From: Luteirhabdus pelagi
GTDB taxonomy: Bacteria > Bacteroidota > Bacteroidia > Flavobacteriales > Flavobacteriaceae
NCBI RefSeq assembly: GCF_016827595.1
Contig: NZ_JAECMS010000003.1
Location: 124,001-188,000 of the forward strand
Direction of reading: 5' to 3'
DNA: 64,000 nucleotides
Below, in pieces: positions 10,157 through 19,609 of this stretch. The notes beneath the pieces were generated by a model. It ran no database searches. It had not been told where the DNA came from and was given only the letters and a program-made list of their open reading frames with translations. Numbering within the stretch: the first letter of the stretch is position 1; every line of letters starts with the position of its first letter. The translations under genes were made by a program, and so were the position numbers.

Positions 10157-10560
10157 AAGCTCATTTCAGGAACAAGTAGCTGAATATTGCTTTTCAGTCG
10201 TTCCTTTACGATATTCATCATGCGCTTATTCAAGGCTGAAGAATCCTCGATGTAGGTTTCGTATTCATCGATTGTAAACTGGCCGATAATCATTCCCTTT
10301 AGGGAGTTTCGAAACTTCATATCCTTGTGGATCGCGTTTTCAATATAGTCCAATCGTTTTTCCAAACTCAGATCATAAAACACATTTTTGTGCTTACGGA
10401 CATAATTGCGAAAGGCGGCTAATAGTAAGCCATCCTGAAGCTTGGCTATTGGTCGTAAAGTGTTATTTTGAAAATATTCTGCGGAAGTCATCTTGTCGTT
10501 AACACGGGCCGAAGGAATCTCAGGCCGTAGTGCCAATAACATGGAATCTCTGGTTTCCAT
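10153..10560 (-). CDS. Conserved hypothetical protein
   Basis: 135-residue soluble, mostly helical and charged protein without signal peptide or membrane segment. It starts METRDSMLLALRPEIPSA and its middle stretch is rich in Lys and Arg. I recognise similar proteins in Flavobacteriia only as hypothetical (some carry an unsupported glyoxalase label). It overlaps the end of the DUF2461 gene tail to tail. Confidence 0.7.
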   Translation of the reverse strand: METRDSMLLALRPEIPSARVNDKMTSAEYFQNNTLRPIAKLQDGLLLAAFRNYVRKHKNVFYDLSLEKRLDYIENAIHKDMKFRNSLKGMIIGQFTIDEYETYIEDSSALNKRMMNIVKERLKSNIQLLVPEMSF

Positions 10561-10644
10561 AGCTAGGGGTTTTTATAAATGTAGAAAATGTGTGGGTGCT
10601 ATATGTTGAATCCGGTAGAAGATATGCACAAGGTTGTCAACAAA

Positions 10645-10680
10645 TAAAAAAAGCCACCCAAAACTGGGCGGCTTTTTATA
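10645..10680 (-). terminator. Rho-independent terminator of the OmpA/OprF-like gene
   Basis: Stem 10652-10660 with 10665-10673 around a four-base loop. On the minus strand it contains one G-U pair and is followed by seven Ts, 20 bases after the stop of the gene at 10700. Confidence 0.85.
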
Positions 10681-10699
10681 TACGATTTACGTTTCGTAT

Positions 10700-12007
10700 T
10701 TATTTAATCTTGAACGTTACTCGTCTTACAAGTTGTCTTGCTGGAGCTGAAGATTTCTCTACAGAAGTATCTTCTCCACCTCCGCGATATTCAATTCTAT
10801 CGGCATTGATACCAGCGGCAACCAAGATGTCATGTACTCGTTTTGCTCTACGCTCAGAAAGACGTTCGTTATACGCCTGATTTCCAATTTCATCGGCATA
10901 CCCAATTAATTCGGCATTCGCAGAAGGATTCTCTTTCATATAAAGAGTCAAGTAATTGATAGCTTCAAGCGAATATGTTTCCGGCACGTCGCTGTTAAAG
11001 CGGAAGTAAACATTTACGTATCCTTCGTTAAGCAACTTCTTAACATTCATTCCATAGCCTTCGTCGGTAACTTTATAGTCTTCTTCATTTACATAACGTG
11101 CATCCAATGAACCTTCAATTTCATCTGGAATACCATTCTTATTCTTATCAACAGCAACACCTTTGGTATCAACTGTTACACCCGAAACCGTATTTGGTTC
11201 GCGGTCTAGGTAATCTGGAACACCATCCTGATCTGAATCGATAAGATCTGTTTCAAGCTTGTCGACACGGTTGTTCAACTCAGCCAATTTTTCTTCATAT
11301 GCCTTGTCTTCTGAAAACCAATCGGCATGCTTCTCATTTCCGCCTAGATAAAAGGTAAGTCCCGCGGAAGCATTTACCATAAAACCATTTACTCCTCGTC
11401 CATCATTTCTTTGAGTTCCATCCCATGTAAGATACTGTCGAACATTCCCAACGGCCGTTACGTCTGCAAAAAGCGCAATTGAATTTGTTAATCGAATTTG
11501 CGGTGTAATACCGGCCATGATATGAAGAATGTTATCATTCTCATCGAATTCCGCAGGCTCGTTATGGTCGAGAACAGCATAGCCTCCACCACCATGAATC
11601 TGCAATCCAAAGGTATCCGTCCAATCACTAAAATTCAAAATACTTGTCATGTTAAGTACACCCTCTAAAGAAGCTCTATAATAGCTACTCTTGAATGGAA
11701 GTGCCTCATCATCACTTTCAATATTGTTATAGCCCAATCCGAGTCGAACACCGAAATCAGGATTAAAGTTATAGCGTACACCTAGCTGTGCCAGTCCAAA
11801 GCTTGGAGTATTAGTGTAGTATCCAGGCGCAAATTGGCGAGTGGGTTTGTGAATCCCAACAGAGGCTTCAATAGCCCATTTATCATACTCTTTTAGAAAA
11901 CTGTTATCAGTTGTTTCCATCGAACTTTCCGATGCATTCATCATATCTTCCTCTTGCGCAAAAGCCATCACGGAAAATAACATAAGAAGGGGTAATACTT
12001 TTCTCAT
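10700..12007 (-). CDS. OmpA/OprF-type outer membrane protein
   Basis: Starts at ATG 12007 with the signal peptide RKVLPLLMLFSVMAFA; an upstream ATG in frame at 12061 would put 18 non-signal residues first. The N-terminal half looks like an eight-strand OmpA barrel (aromatic alternating strands, YYRASLEGVLNMTS). A calcium-binding thrombospondin-3-like linker follows (DSDQDGVPDYLDREP, DKNKNGIPDEIEG). The C-terminal OmpA domain has the peptidoglycan-binding pattern ELIGYADEIGNQAYNERLSERRAKRV. It probably links the outer membrane to peptidoglycan, one of the major outer-membrane proteins of the group. Confidence 0.93.
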   Translation of the reverse strand: MRKVLPLLMLFSVMAFAQEEDMMNASESSMETTDNSFLKEYDKWAIEASVGIHKPTRQFAPGYYTNTPSFGLAQLGVRYNFNPDFGVRLGLGYNNIESDDEALPFKSSYYRASLEGVLNMTSILNFSDWTDTFGLQIHGGGGYAVLDHNEPAEFDENDNILHIMAGITPQIRLTNSIALFADVTAVGNVRQYLTWDGTQRNDGRGVNGFMVNASAGLTFYLGGNEKHADWFSEDKAYEEKLAELNNRVDKLETDLIDSDQDGVPDYLDREPNTVSGVTVDTKGVAVDKNKNGIPDEIEGSLDARYVNEEDYKVTDEGYGMNVKKLLNEGYVNVYFRFNSDVPETYSLEAINYLTLYMKENPSANAELIGYADEIGNQAYNERLSERRAKRVHDILVAAGINADRIEYRGGGEDTSVEKSSAPARQLVRRVTFKIK

Positions 12008-12144
12008 ACTTCTATTCTTTTTTTGATTTAATAAGTGTGCGAAGATATGCTTATATATCATTCAGCGGCTATATTTAAGATTACGATTGTTCGTTTTAAT
12101 AATATATTAACGCTTTGATATAATTGTTAACTGGCGATATTTCT

Positions 12145-12174
12145 TTGAAGTTGGTTGCGGCACCTATATCTTTC
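12145..12174 (+). promoter_or_regulatory. Bacteroidota-type promoter of the aldehyde dehydrogenase gene
   Basis: TTG at 12145-12147, a 19-base spacer, then TATCTTTC at 12167-12174. This matches the TTG-N19-TAnnTTTG consensus of the phylum. The start codon at 12250 leaves a leader of about 70 bases. Confidence 0.7.
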
Positions 12175-12249
12175 GTAGGTTAAACTATTCTTAAGCCTTT
12201 CGAGCTTCTAAAGCTAATGGCTACCTTTAAGTAAATTAAAAGCATTGAA

Positions 12250-13608
12250 ATGTCCACAACGAATTCACTGAATCCCTATACAGGAGATACCATACAATCA
12301 TATAAGAACCATACCAAAAAAGAAACTGAAAATGCTCTGATTGAAGCTGATAAGCGGTTTCATTCTTGGCGCGAAACCTCTTTCGCAGAGCGGAAAAATC
12401 TGATGATGGCCGCAGCCCGAGAGCTTGAAAAGAATAAACGCGAATATGGCGAAACCATGACACAGGAAATGGGAAAGCCCATTCGTCAAGCTATTGCTGA
12501 AATAGAGAAATGCGCTTGGGTGTGTGAGTATTATGCGGAAAATGCCGAAGAGCATCTTTCAGACGAAGTTATCAAGACAGATGCCTCTAAAAGCTACGTT
12601 AGTTACGAACCCCTTGGCGTAGTGCTGGCAGTAATGCCGTGGAATTATCCATTTTGGCAGGTCTTTCGTTTTGCAGCTCCTGCGCTGATGGCAGGAAATA
12701 TCGCGGTATTGAAGCATGCTTCGAATGTCTTCGGAAGCGCTCTAAATATCGAAAAAGTATTTGAACGCGCTGGTTTCCCTAAAAATTGCTTTACTACTTT
12801 ACTCATAGGAAGTGATGGGGTTGAAGAAGTCATTAAAAATGATATCGTAAAAGCGGTTACCCTCACCGGTAGCGGACCAGCGGGTGGCGCGGTGGCAGCA
12901 ACAGCAGGTGCAGAAATCAAAAAATCAGTCCTTGAATTGGGCGGCAACAATGCGCTTATCGTTTTTGAAGACTGTAATATGGAAGAAACGATTGCCACCT
13001 GTGTACAGGCGCGATTCCAGAATACCGGTCAGAGTTGTATTGCAGGAAAGCGACTGTTGGTTCAGGAATCTATCGCGGAAGAGTTTGTTGAAAAATTAGT
13101 AATAAAGGTAAGGGAATTGAAAAGCGGCGATCCGATGGATGAGAAAACCTTCATCGGAACCCTAGCAAGAGAAGACCTCGCAAAAGATTTGGAAGAACAG
13201 GTACAAAAATCGGTGAAGCAGGGCGCCAAGATCTTAATAGGGGGGAAGCGACAAAATGCCTATTTCGAACCAACGGTAGTAGGGGATGTCACTTTAGATA
13301 TGACAATGTTTACGGAAGAAACCTTCGGTCCGGCCTTATCGGTTACAACGTTTAAGGATGAAGAAGAAGCTATTTCGTTATCAAATAATTCAAAATTTGG
13401 ATTGGGCGTGTCACTCTTCACTTCAAATACGAAAAAGGCTGAAAAGATAGCCTACCGCTTCGATGAAGGCGCCGTCTTTATCAACGAGTTGGTAAAGAGC
13501 GATCCTAGATTACCCTTTGGTGGTGTTAAGGAAAGCGGCTACGGACGAGAACTCAGTAAGCATGGTATTCGGGAGTTCGTGAATCGGAAAACCATCTATA
13601 TCGCTTAA
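12250..13608 (+). CDS. NAD(P)-dependent aldehyde dehydrogenase, succinate-semialdehyde type
   Basis: 452-residue aldehyde dehydrogenase oxidising an aldehyde to the acid. The catalytic C263 (NTGQSCIAGKR) and general base E229 (LELGGNN) are present, with the cofactor-binding MPWNYPFWQ and TLTGSGPAGGAVA loops. The overall pattern, including LPFGGVKESGYGREL near the end, matches the short succinate-semialdehyde dehydrogenase (Sad/YneI-like) branch. Substrate assignment is by family only. Monocistronic. Confidence 0.92.
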   Translation: MSTTNSLNPYTGDTIQSYKNHTKKETENALIEADKRFHSWRETSFAERKNLMMAAARELEKNKREYGETMTQEMGKPIRQAIAEIEKCAWVCEYYAENAEEHLSDEVIKTDASKSYVSYEPLGVVLAVMPWNYPFWQVFRFAAPALMAGNIAVLKHASNVFGSALNIEKVFERAGFPKNCFTTLLIGSDGVEEVIKNDIVKAVTLTGSGPAGGAVAATAGAEIKKSVLELGGNNALIVFEDCNMEETIATCVQARFQNTGQSCIAGKRLLVQESIAEEFVEKLVIKVRELKSGDPMDEKTFIGTLAREDLAKDLEEQVQKSVKQGAKILIGGKRQNAYFEPTVVGDVTLDMTMFTEETFGPALSVTTFKDEEEAISLSNNSKFGLGVSLFTSNTKKAEKIAYRFDEGAVFINELVKSDPRLPFGGVKESGYGRELSKHGIREFVNRKTIYIA

Positions 13609-13613
13609 ATAAT

Positions 13614-14327
13614 TTACTTAGAAGCAGCTTCATATGCTTCAAGACAACTTTCCAACGATTGGGCTTTGGTATGGATGCAATCACAAAACTGAAGGCATAG
13701 TTCGGGGTTTTCATCGTCCGGACACTGTTGCTTGCAATGTGAAATCGTATTCCGTGGGTATAAGTCGTAAACTGTAACTACAACTGCTACGATTGCTACT
13801 GTTGTTAGAAAAACACCTAAAAAGAATTTCCAGGGAAATCGAAAGGTGAATTCCTCTCTCTTTGGAAGGAGTTCCTTGGCTTTTTTGTGTTGAAAGGGAA
13901 GTATCCACTTCACCTTATGATAGTCCCAACACAGTAAGAACAAACAAGACAGCACCATTAATGGAGAACTGAACAAGGAACCATCAAATCGTACGGCTAG
14001 GGAAAGAATCGTAATATTTAAAATGATGGGGAAATAGATAATTGCTCCCAAGGTTGCCGTTCTGGGTATGATCAACAAAATGGCCGCCAAGACCTGAAAG
14101 ATTCCGATGGTGGTATAGTAATAGCCCGTTTGAAATAGGGCATCCAAATAATGGCCCATTGGATGGTTTACGGGTAAGGCCGTAAATCGAAAGCCTAATA
14201 CTTTTTGCATACCTGAAGGCAAAAATCCTAAGGCCAACGCAAAGCGATTAAAAATAGCAAAATACTGAAGCCACTTGTTTCTACGGGCATTCCAGTGAAT
14301 ACGGTCAAGTTTTTCTAAAAGGGCCAT
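13614..14327 (-). CDS. DoxX-like membrane protein with Cys-rich C-terminal tail
   Basis: 237 residues. The first 140 resemble the DoxX family: four helices including RFALALGFLPSGMQKV, TTIGIFQVLAAILLIIP, LGAIIYFPIILNITILSL and LMVLSCLFLLCWDY. A fifth helix (FFLGVFLTTVAIVAVVVTVY) leads to a roughly 50-residue tail holding six Cys (HCKQQCPDDENPELCLQFCDC and one later SLESC). The tail is not part of DoxX and may bind metal or form disulfides. Function unknown; it lies in the same orientation as the next upstream gene but is separated from it by a terminator. Confidence 0.82.
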   Translation of the reverse strand: MALLEKLDRIHWNARRNKWLQYFAIFNRFALALGFLPSGMQKVLGFRFTALPVNHPMGHYLDALFQTGYYYTTIGIFQVLAAILLIIPRTATLGAIIYFPIILNITILSLAVRFDGSLFSSPLMVLSCLFLLCWDYHKVKWILPFQHKKAKELLPKREEFTFRFPWKFFLGVFLTTVAIVAVVVTVYDLYPRNTISHCKQQCPDDENPELCLQFCDCIHTKAQSLESCLEAYEAASK

Positions 14328-14334
14328 ACAAAAT

Positions 14335-14367
14335 AAAGCATCGGCCTAAAATACAGACCGATGCTTT
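14335..14367 (-). terminator. Rho-independent terminator after the BNR-repeat gene
   Basis: Perfect 10-bp stem 14335-14344 / 14358-14367, followed on the minus strand by a T-rich run. It lies directly after the stop at 14374 and before the DoxX-like start. Confidence 0.8.
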
Positions 14368-14373
14368 TAAAAA

Positions 14374-17300
14374 TTACTTCAAAAATTCTTCTTTCGTTTG
14401 AATGCTTGGTTTTGGCAGATCATTTTTCTCCAAAAACTTCATAAATTTCTTACCTTCCTTATCCAATATTTGTTGATATCGTTGCTTCGCTGCTTCAAAT
14501 TCCTCCGAAATCAATTCGAAATTCTGACGCTGTGCGCCACTCACCTGATCGTAACTTGTGGCAACGTTGCTATACAGTTCCCCCATACGCTCTCGAAGTT
14601 CTGGTTCTGCACTGGCAACGTAATTGTCACCTGTCGTAACCACTAAATCAGTACGCAAGTTCTCCAAGGCATCATAAAACTGCGTTGCAACCTTTTCACC
14701 TTTGGGGTGTTCCGCTTTTACGGTTTCGGCGGCGTTTTGGTACTCACCCAATTCATATACCATATAGGCTAGTTCTTCTACCATATCGAAAAGCGTTTTC
14801 GTAAGTTTCTCTTGTTCCTTTCGCTCTGCTAGGGTAGTGATGGCCTTATCGTCGTATGTCACCTCAATTTCGTGCTCGTAGGTGTCTTTTCCCTTCGTGA
14901 GCACTACTTTGTAAGTACCCGCTGGTACTCGGGGTGCGGTAAAGCCACTGTTAGAGAATGTTTTTCCCTTTGCCGTTTTCGGGATGGTACTGGTGAAGTT
15001 CCAATTCACAACATTAATGCCTTTCGACTTTCCAGGGGTTAAGGTTGAAATTTCATTTCCTTCCATATCCTGAATTTCCATAGTCATTTTTCCGAAGGTA
15101 TGGCGCTTCTTCAAATAATATACAATTCGGGCACTAGTAGGTTTATTGGCTCCTACAAATTGTGTCTCGGTACCAAAACTTCCGCTAAAGCCACTTTCCT
15201 CGGGCATTGTGAATGCTTCCGTATCGAAGAAATGCACATCTTTTTGCAATACTTCATCGTTTAACTGACGTAATGGACTAATATCATCGATAATAATTAC
15301 TCCACGACCGTGTGTTCCCATTACGATGTCATCTTCCCATTGTTGAAGGTCGATATAATGCACTGCAACCGGAGGCATGTTATTGGTAAAGTGACTCCAA
15401 TTTCCCCCACCATCGATTGTTACATACAAGCCCATTTCGGTTCCCAAGAACAATAAGTCTTCATTTTTATAATCTTCCTGAATATTTCGAACAAAAGCAT
15501 TGTCCTGAATATCATCGCTAATAATGTTCTTCCAAGTCTTCCCAAAATCAGTCGTTTTCAACGCATACGGTTTCATATCACCCGTAGTATGACCATCAAA
15601 CACAGCATAGGCCGTTCCTTTTCCATGTTCACTAGCTTCAATATGGTAAACCCACGTATTGTCTGGTATTCCGACTAGATTTTCGGTAACATTCGTCCAA
15701 TTCTTTCCCCCATCGGTAGTGACCTGTACATTTCCATCGTCGGTACCGACCCAAAGGATATTTTGGTCTAAGGGCGATTCGGCGATGGTAAAAATGGTCG
15801 TATGGTTTTCTGCACCACTATTATCTACCGAAAGCCCACCGGATTTCGATTGGTCCTGTTTGGTAGGATCGTTGGTGGTCAGGTCGGGTGAAATAATAGT
15901 CCACGTATCACCCATATCATCGCTTCTATGGACAAACTGACTTCCCATATAAAAACGGTCCGGCACATGCCTGCTAACCGCCATTGGGGCATTCCAATTG
16001 AACCGAAGCTCAGGATCCCCTTTTCTTGGTAACGGTTGGATGGTTTTCGTTCTATGTCGATCGGCATCGTAACGCCATACGTTTTCGGCACCCTGCATTT
16101 CAGAATAAATAATATTTTTAGTTGGATGCTTCAATACTCTAAAGCCATCACCAACCCCAACACTATTCCAATCTCGTGCGTTTACACCACCAGGAGAGGA
16201 GGAAGGACCAAACCAACTGCCGTTATCTTGTAAACCGCCATATACATTATAAGGTTCCGCATCGTCTGTACTGATGTGATAGAATTGTGATAGCGGTAAG
16301 TTTTCCACGATTTCAAAAGTCGAACCACCATTCCATGAGCGATAGATACCGCCATCCGTACCTGAATATATGATATCGCTATCGTTTATATGAAAGGTAA
16401 TATCGTGGATATCGCTATGCATATTGCCAAGGTTCTTAAAGGTTTTTCCACCATCACGACTGATTGAACCACTTAAACCACCTTTTACAACAATATCCGG
16501 ATTTCTTGGATCGATGGTAATTCGTGAAAAATAAAACGGTCGAACCGTCAACCCGAAGTCATTGTTCATATGCTCCCAACTCTGGCCAGCATCGGTACTT
16601 TTCCAAAGACCATTTTTATCTTTCTGTTCAGTTTCCAAAACAGCGTAGAGGATGTTTCCATCACTTGGCGCTACTGCAACAGCAATTCTTCCTAATTTTC
16701 CTTTTGGAAAGCCATTATGGATTTTATTCCATGTTTTTCCGCCATCAGTCGATTTATATAAGGCACTGTTTTCACCTCCAGAATTAAAGCCCCAACCCGT
16801 TCTTCTAAATTGCCACATGGAGGCATACAGCACATTCGGGTTTTTAGGATCCATAATAACATCGGCTGCACCTGTAGAAGGTCCCACATATAAAATCTTC
16901 TCCCAGCTTTTTCCGCCATCGGTGGTTTTATAAACACCTCGGTCTTCACTAGCACTCCAAAGTGCTCCCAATACACCAACATATACTTCATCGGTATTGT
17001 TAGGATTAATAACTATGGAAGCAATGCGTTCACTGTTTTCAAAACCTGGAATTTCTGTCCAATTGGTTCCACCATCGGTAGAGCGAAACAACCCGTCACC
17101 TATAGAAACAGAATTACGAGTCCACGTTTCACCTGTACCTACCCAAACGATTTCGTCTGGATTTTTGGGATCTAGGGTAACGACTCCAATCGATTGAACG
17201 TGATCGTCGAAAATAGGAGCGAAGGTGGCCCCTCCATCGGACGATTTCCAAACGCCACCACCGGCGGTACCCGTATAGATAATTCGGGAATTGGTTGGAT

Positions 17301-17463
17301 GCATTTCGATATCATTAATTCGACCGCTCATAAGTGCTGGTCCGATATGCCTTGCCCTCATATCGCCGAAGAGTTCTTTACCTTTTAAGGCAGTCTCTTG
17401 CGCAACTATCGAATTGGTTGTTGCAAAGAAGGCGAACAGTACTAGAAAAAATACGCGTTTCAT
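14374..17463 (-). CDS. Secreted BNR/sortilin-like beta-propeller protein
   Basis: 1029 residues from ATG 17463, which begins a clear signal peptide (KRVFFLVLFAFFATTNSIVA); upstream in-frame codons are not signal-like. Residues 30 to about 700 contain many Asp-box repeats of the form S/T-x-D-G-G-x-x-W (SSDGGATF, STDGGTNW, TTDGGKSW, STDGGKTW, SRDGGKTF), the hallmark of the VPS10/sortilin and YCF48-like propellers. The C-terminal 250 residues are a beta-rich segment followed by a helical region. Such proteins in Bacteroidota are often labelled glycosyl hydrolase, but no sialidase catalytic set is visible. Probably a periplasmic or surface binding protein. Confidence 0.9.
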   Translation of the reverse strand: MKRVFFLVLFAFFATTNSIVAQETALKGKELFGDMRARHIGPALMSGRINDIEMHPTNSRIIYTGTAGGGVWKSSDGGATFAPIFDDHVQSIGVVTLDPKNPDEIVWVGTGETWTRNSVSIGDGLFRSTDGGTNWTEIPGFENSERIASIVINPNNTDEVYVGVLGALWSASEDRGVYKTTDGGKSWEKILYVGPSTGAADVIMDPKNPNVLYASMWQFRRTGWGFNSGGENSALYKSTDGGKTWNKIHNGFPKGKLGRIAVAVAPSDGNILYAVLETEQKDKNGLWKSTDAGQSWEHMNNDFGLTVRPFYFSRITIDPRNPDIVVKGGLSGSISRDGGKTFKNLGNMHSDIHDITFHINDSDIIYSGTDGGIYRSWNGGSTFEIVENLPLSQFYHISTDDAEPYNVYGGLQDNGSWFGPSSSPGGVNARDWNSVGVGDGFRVLKHPTKNIIYSEMQGAENVWRYDADRHRTKTIQPLPRKGDPELRFNWNAPMAVSRHVPDRFYMGSQFVHRSDDMGDTWTIISPDLTTNDPTKQDQSKSGGLSVDNSGAENHTTIFTIAESPLDQNILWVGTDDGNVQVTTDGGKNWTNVTENLVGIPDNTWVYHIEASEHGKGTAYAVFDGHTTGDMKPYALKTTDFGKTWKNIISDDIQDNAFVRNIQEDYKNEDLLFLGTEMGLYVTIDGGGNWSHFTNNMPPVAVHYIDLQQWEDDIVMGTHGRGVIIIDDISPLRQLNDEVLQKDVHFFDTEAFTMPEESGFSGSFGTETQFVGANKPTSARIVYYLKKRHTFGKMTMEIQDMEGNEISTLTPGKSKGINVVNWNFTSTIPKTAKGKTFSNSGFTAPRVPAGTYKVVLTKGKDTYEHEIEVTYDDKAITTLAERKEQEKLTKTLFDMVEELAYMVYELGEYQNAAETVKAEHPKGEKVATQFYDALENLRTDLVVTTGDNYVASAEPELRERMGELYSNVATSYDQVSGAQRQNFELISEEFEAAKQRYQQILDKEGKKFMKFLEKNDLPKPSIQTKEEFLK

Positions 17464-17502
17464 TTTTTTGATTTTTTGTTGGTTGAAAAGTAGGGGTACA
17501 AA

Positions 17503-17535
17503 AATTCCCTGGTGAAATGCCAGGGAATTCAATAT
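17503..17535 (-). terminator. Hairpin terminator after the LolA-like gene
   Basis: Perfect 10-bp inverted repeat 17503-17512 / 17520-17529 with a seven-base loop and a short T run on the minus strand. It sits between the stop at 17560 and the next gene's start at 17463, so it could also act as attenuator for that gene. Confidence 0.7.
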
Positions 17536-17559
17536 GTCCTTTAAAACAGCATAGCTATC

Positions 17560-18324
17560 TTAGTTTTTTTCGTCAGTTGCAGGAGCCTCAGCCTTTTCTG
17601 GAAAGGCGAACATTTCTGCGTTTACTTCAGGATTTAAAACGATATCCTTTACCGTAAGGTTTTGCCCAGCCATTCCCATATCGAACGGAAAGTATAAACC
17701 ATCTACTTCTTGATAATCGCTCATGGTATTTTTACTCATCTGTCCTTTGTTAGGGCCCGCTTTTACTTCTGTTTCGGTAGCAATAGGAACAAAGTTTTCC
17801 GTTTCAAAATAATAATAGGAAACATTCGCTTCTTCCTTACCATCTATTGTAACAGGATCTTGGGTAAGCTTCAATTTGTAGGTCTCTGTCCCTTCGATAG
17901 TCTCGGTTCCCATCATTTCAACTTCAAAACCTTTATCCTTGTAATTATATAAAGGTGATGGAAAGTCCTTACTTGCTTTTTTCATCATTTCATTCGTTTC
18001 TGCATCTGCTTTTTCAGCTTCCATCGTCATAAAATTAGTTGTCCACATGGTTTCACCATCGAATGCCATCTGTGTCATTTTTTGTCCCTGAAGATCGATT
18101 TCCACCACTTGCCGCCCATCCTTCATCTGAATCATGGTAAAAGGTATTTCCATTCCCTGAGCATTGGCAGAACCTATAATCTTAATGCCATCCAAATCGC
18201 CCCAAGCGTCCTTTCCGCCAGTATTTTCAAAATAATTGTCGATGATTTCATCGGCTGTCTGCGCTTGACTTGGAGCCATGGCAACAAGTAGTATAGCGAT
18301 GAATAATGTTCTTAGCGTTTTCAT
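17560..18324 (-). CDS. LolA-like outer-membrane lipoprotein-sorting family protein
   Basis: 254 residues with a signal peptide (KTLRTLFIAILLVAMAPSQAQ). The beginning TADEIIDNYFENTGGKDAW and the beta-strand pattern (IQMKDGRQVVEIDLQGQKM, AFDGETMWTTNF) are those of periplasmic proteins in the LolA/LppX lipid-carrier fold. No lipobox. A role in carrying lipid is a family inference. It may be transcribed with the BNR gene downstream, although a strong hairpin lies between them. Confidence 0.8.
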   Translation of the reverse strand: MKTLRTLFIAILLVAMAPSQAQTADEIIDNYFENTGGKDAWGDLDGIKIIGSANAQGMEIPFTMIQMKDGRQVVEIDLQGQKMTQMAFDGETMWTTNFMTMEAEKADAETNEMMKKASKDFPSPLYNYKDKGFEVEMMGTETIEGTETYKLKLTQDPVTIDGKEEANVSYYYFETENFVPIATETEVKAGPNKGQMSKNTMSDYQEVDGLYFPFDMGMAGQNLTVKDIVLNPEVNAEMFAFPEKAEAPATDEKN

Positions 18325-18451
18325 ATTGTTTCGTTGTTATTAATGGTTTGCATAAATGTAGGTAGGTTTTTCGTGAAATTGTTACAACCAAATCAATATT
18401 TTTTTGAATTTCAATTGTATTTACTGTTGTATCTTTATAGAAAATTAGGCA

Positions 18452-19339
18452 ATGAAATTCGGAAAAGTAGACAATCCGGGCGATATCGATTTTACCTTAC
18501 CACCCGATCATAAAGGTACCAAAGCAAAATTATCGGACTATACCTCAAAACAACCCCCAAATTTATATGTTGGCTGCGCGAAGTGGAACCGAGCCGATTT
18601 AAAGGGGTTTTATCCAAGGGGCACCAAAGATGAATTGGCATACTACGCCACACAGTTTAATAGCATCGAGTTGAATGCTACCTTCTATCGAATTTTTCCC
18701 GTAGATGTATTTCAAGGTTGGTATGAAAAGACGCCGGCCGATTTTCGATTCTTTCCAAAAGTGTTTCAGGGAGTGACGCATTGGAAACGCTTGAACGATT
18801 TTGAAGCATACTTAAACGATTATTTACTGAATGCTAGTAATCTGAAGGAAAAACTTCAAATGCCGTTTATACAGCTTCACAATAATTTCGGACCCAAAAA
18901 CATGGACCGATTGGCACCATTTTTTGAAGCCTTACCAAAGGATTTACGGTTTGCAATAGAGTTTCGTCACACCGACTGGTTTAACGATAAAACGGTTGCC
19001 GAGGAATTGTATTCGCTTTTGGAAGAATACGATATGACCAACATAATTGTGGACACCGCTGGGCGTCGCGATTTACTTCATATGCGAATGACTAGCGATA
19101 CGGCTTTTATTCGCTACAACGGTGCAAATCATCCTACCGATTATGACCGATTGGATGGCTGGATCGATAGACTGGAGGAATGGATCGAGCTAGGCCTTCA
19201 GAATATTTACTTTTTTGTGCACCAAAATGTAGAAAAAGCTTCACCCTTACTATCTGCTTATTTTATCGAAAAAGCCAATGAACGCTTCGGCACCGATCTT
19301 AGACCACCGACTATGGATAAACCAAAGGATAGGTATTAG
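18452..19339 (+). CDS. DUF72 (YecE-like) family protein
   Basis: 295 residues of the DUF72 TIM-barrel family. Typical blocks are LYVGCAKWNRADLKGFYP near residue 37, QFNSIELNATFYRIF, FRFFPKVFQGVTHWKRL, FAIEFRHTDWF and YFFVHQNVEKASPLL. Biochemical role not established. Monocistronic, with a TATCTTTA element near 18428 as a possible -7 box. Confidence 0.93.
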   Translation: MKFGKVDNPGDIDFTLPPDHKGTKAKLSDYTSKQPPNLYVGCAKWNRADLKGFYPRGTKDELAYYATQFNSIELNATFYRIFPVDVFQGWYEKTPADFRFFPKVFQGVTHWKRLNDFEAYLNDYLLNASNLKEKLQMPFIQLHNNFGPKNMDRLAPFFEALPKDLRFAIEFRHTDWFNDKTVAEELYSLLEEYDMTNIIVDTAGRRDLLHMRMTSDTAFIRYNGANHPTDYDRLDGWIDRLEEWIELGLQNIYFFVHQNVEKASPLLSAYFIEKANERFGTDLRPPTMDKPKDRY

Positions 19340-19352
19340 GTGTAGGGTGTAG

Positions 19353-19406
19353 CCCGCCCGTACCGAATGCGTATGTGATCTCAATCGGGTAGGTACGTTC
19401 GGGCGG
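19353..19406. repeat. GC-rich imperfect inverted repeat
   Basis: Left arm CCCGCCCG-TACC at 19353-19364 pairs with GGTA-(4-base bulge)-CGGGCGGG in 19392-19406. The intervening bases are unremarkable. It is much more GC-rich than its AT-rich surroundings and is flanked on both sides by the words GGTGTAGGGTGTAG and TTAGGGTGTAGG. Confidence 0.7.
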
Positions 19407-19432
19407 GGGTTTAGGGTGTAGGAAGAAATCCC

Positions 19433-19495
19433 AAATAACAAATCCCAAATAACAAATAACAAATAACAAATAACAAATAACAAATAACAAATAAC
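19433..19495. repeat. Heptanucleotide microsatellite (AAATAAC)n
   Basis: Seven perfect tandem copies of AAATAAC at 19447-19495, preceded by a related pair (AAATAAC AAATCCC) from 19433. This is followed by GAGAA and GACAAAA near-repeats up to about 19578. It lies about 115 bases before the thioesterase start. The unit length is not a multiple of three and nothing is encoded here. Confidence 0.95.
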
Positions 19496-19609
19496 AAAGC
19501 TAATAGCTAAATGCTAACAGCCAAAGGCTACTGAGAAGAGAGAAGAGAGAAGAGAAAAAAGACAAAAGACAAAAGACTATAGGCTAAAAACTTACAACTA
19601 CCGACTACT

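Noticed and set aside
14398-17515. Many 60-99-residue open frames antisense to the BNR-repeat gene
   Set aside because: They sit opposite a long, clearly coding, repeat-containing gene and have no start, family or codon pattern of their own.
19433-19495. CRISPR array
   Set aside because: Units are seven bases and abut each other without spacers; no cas genes.
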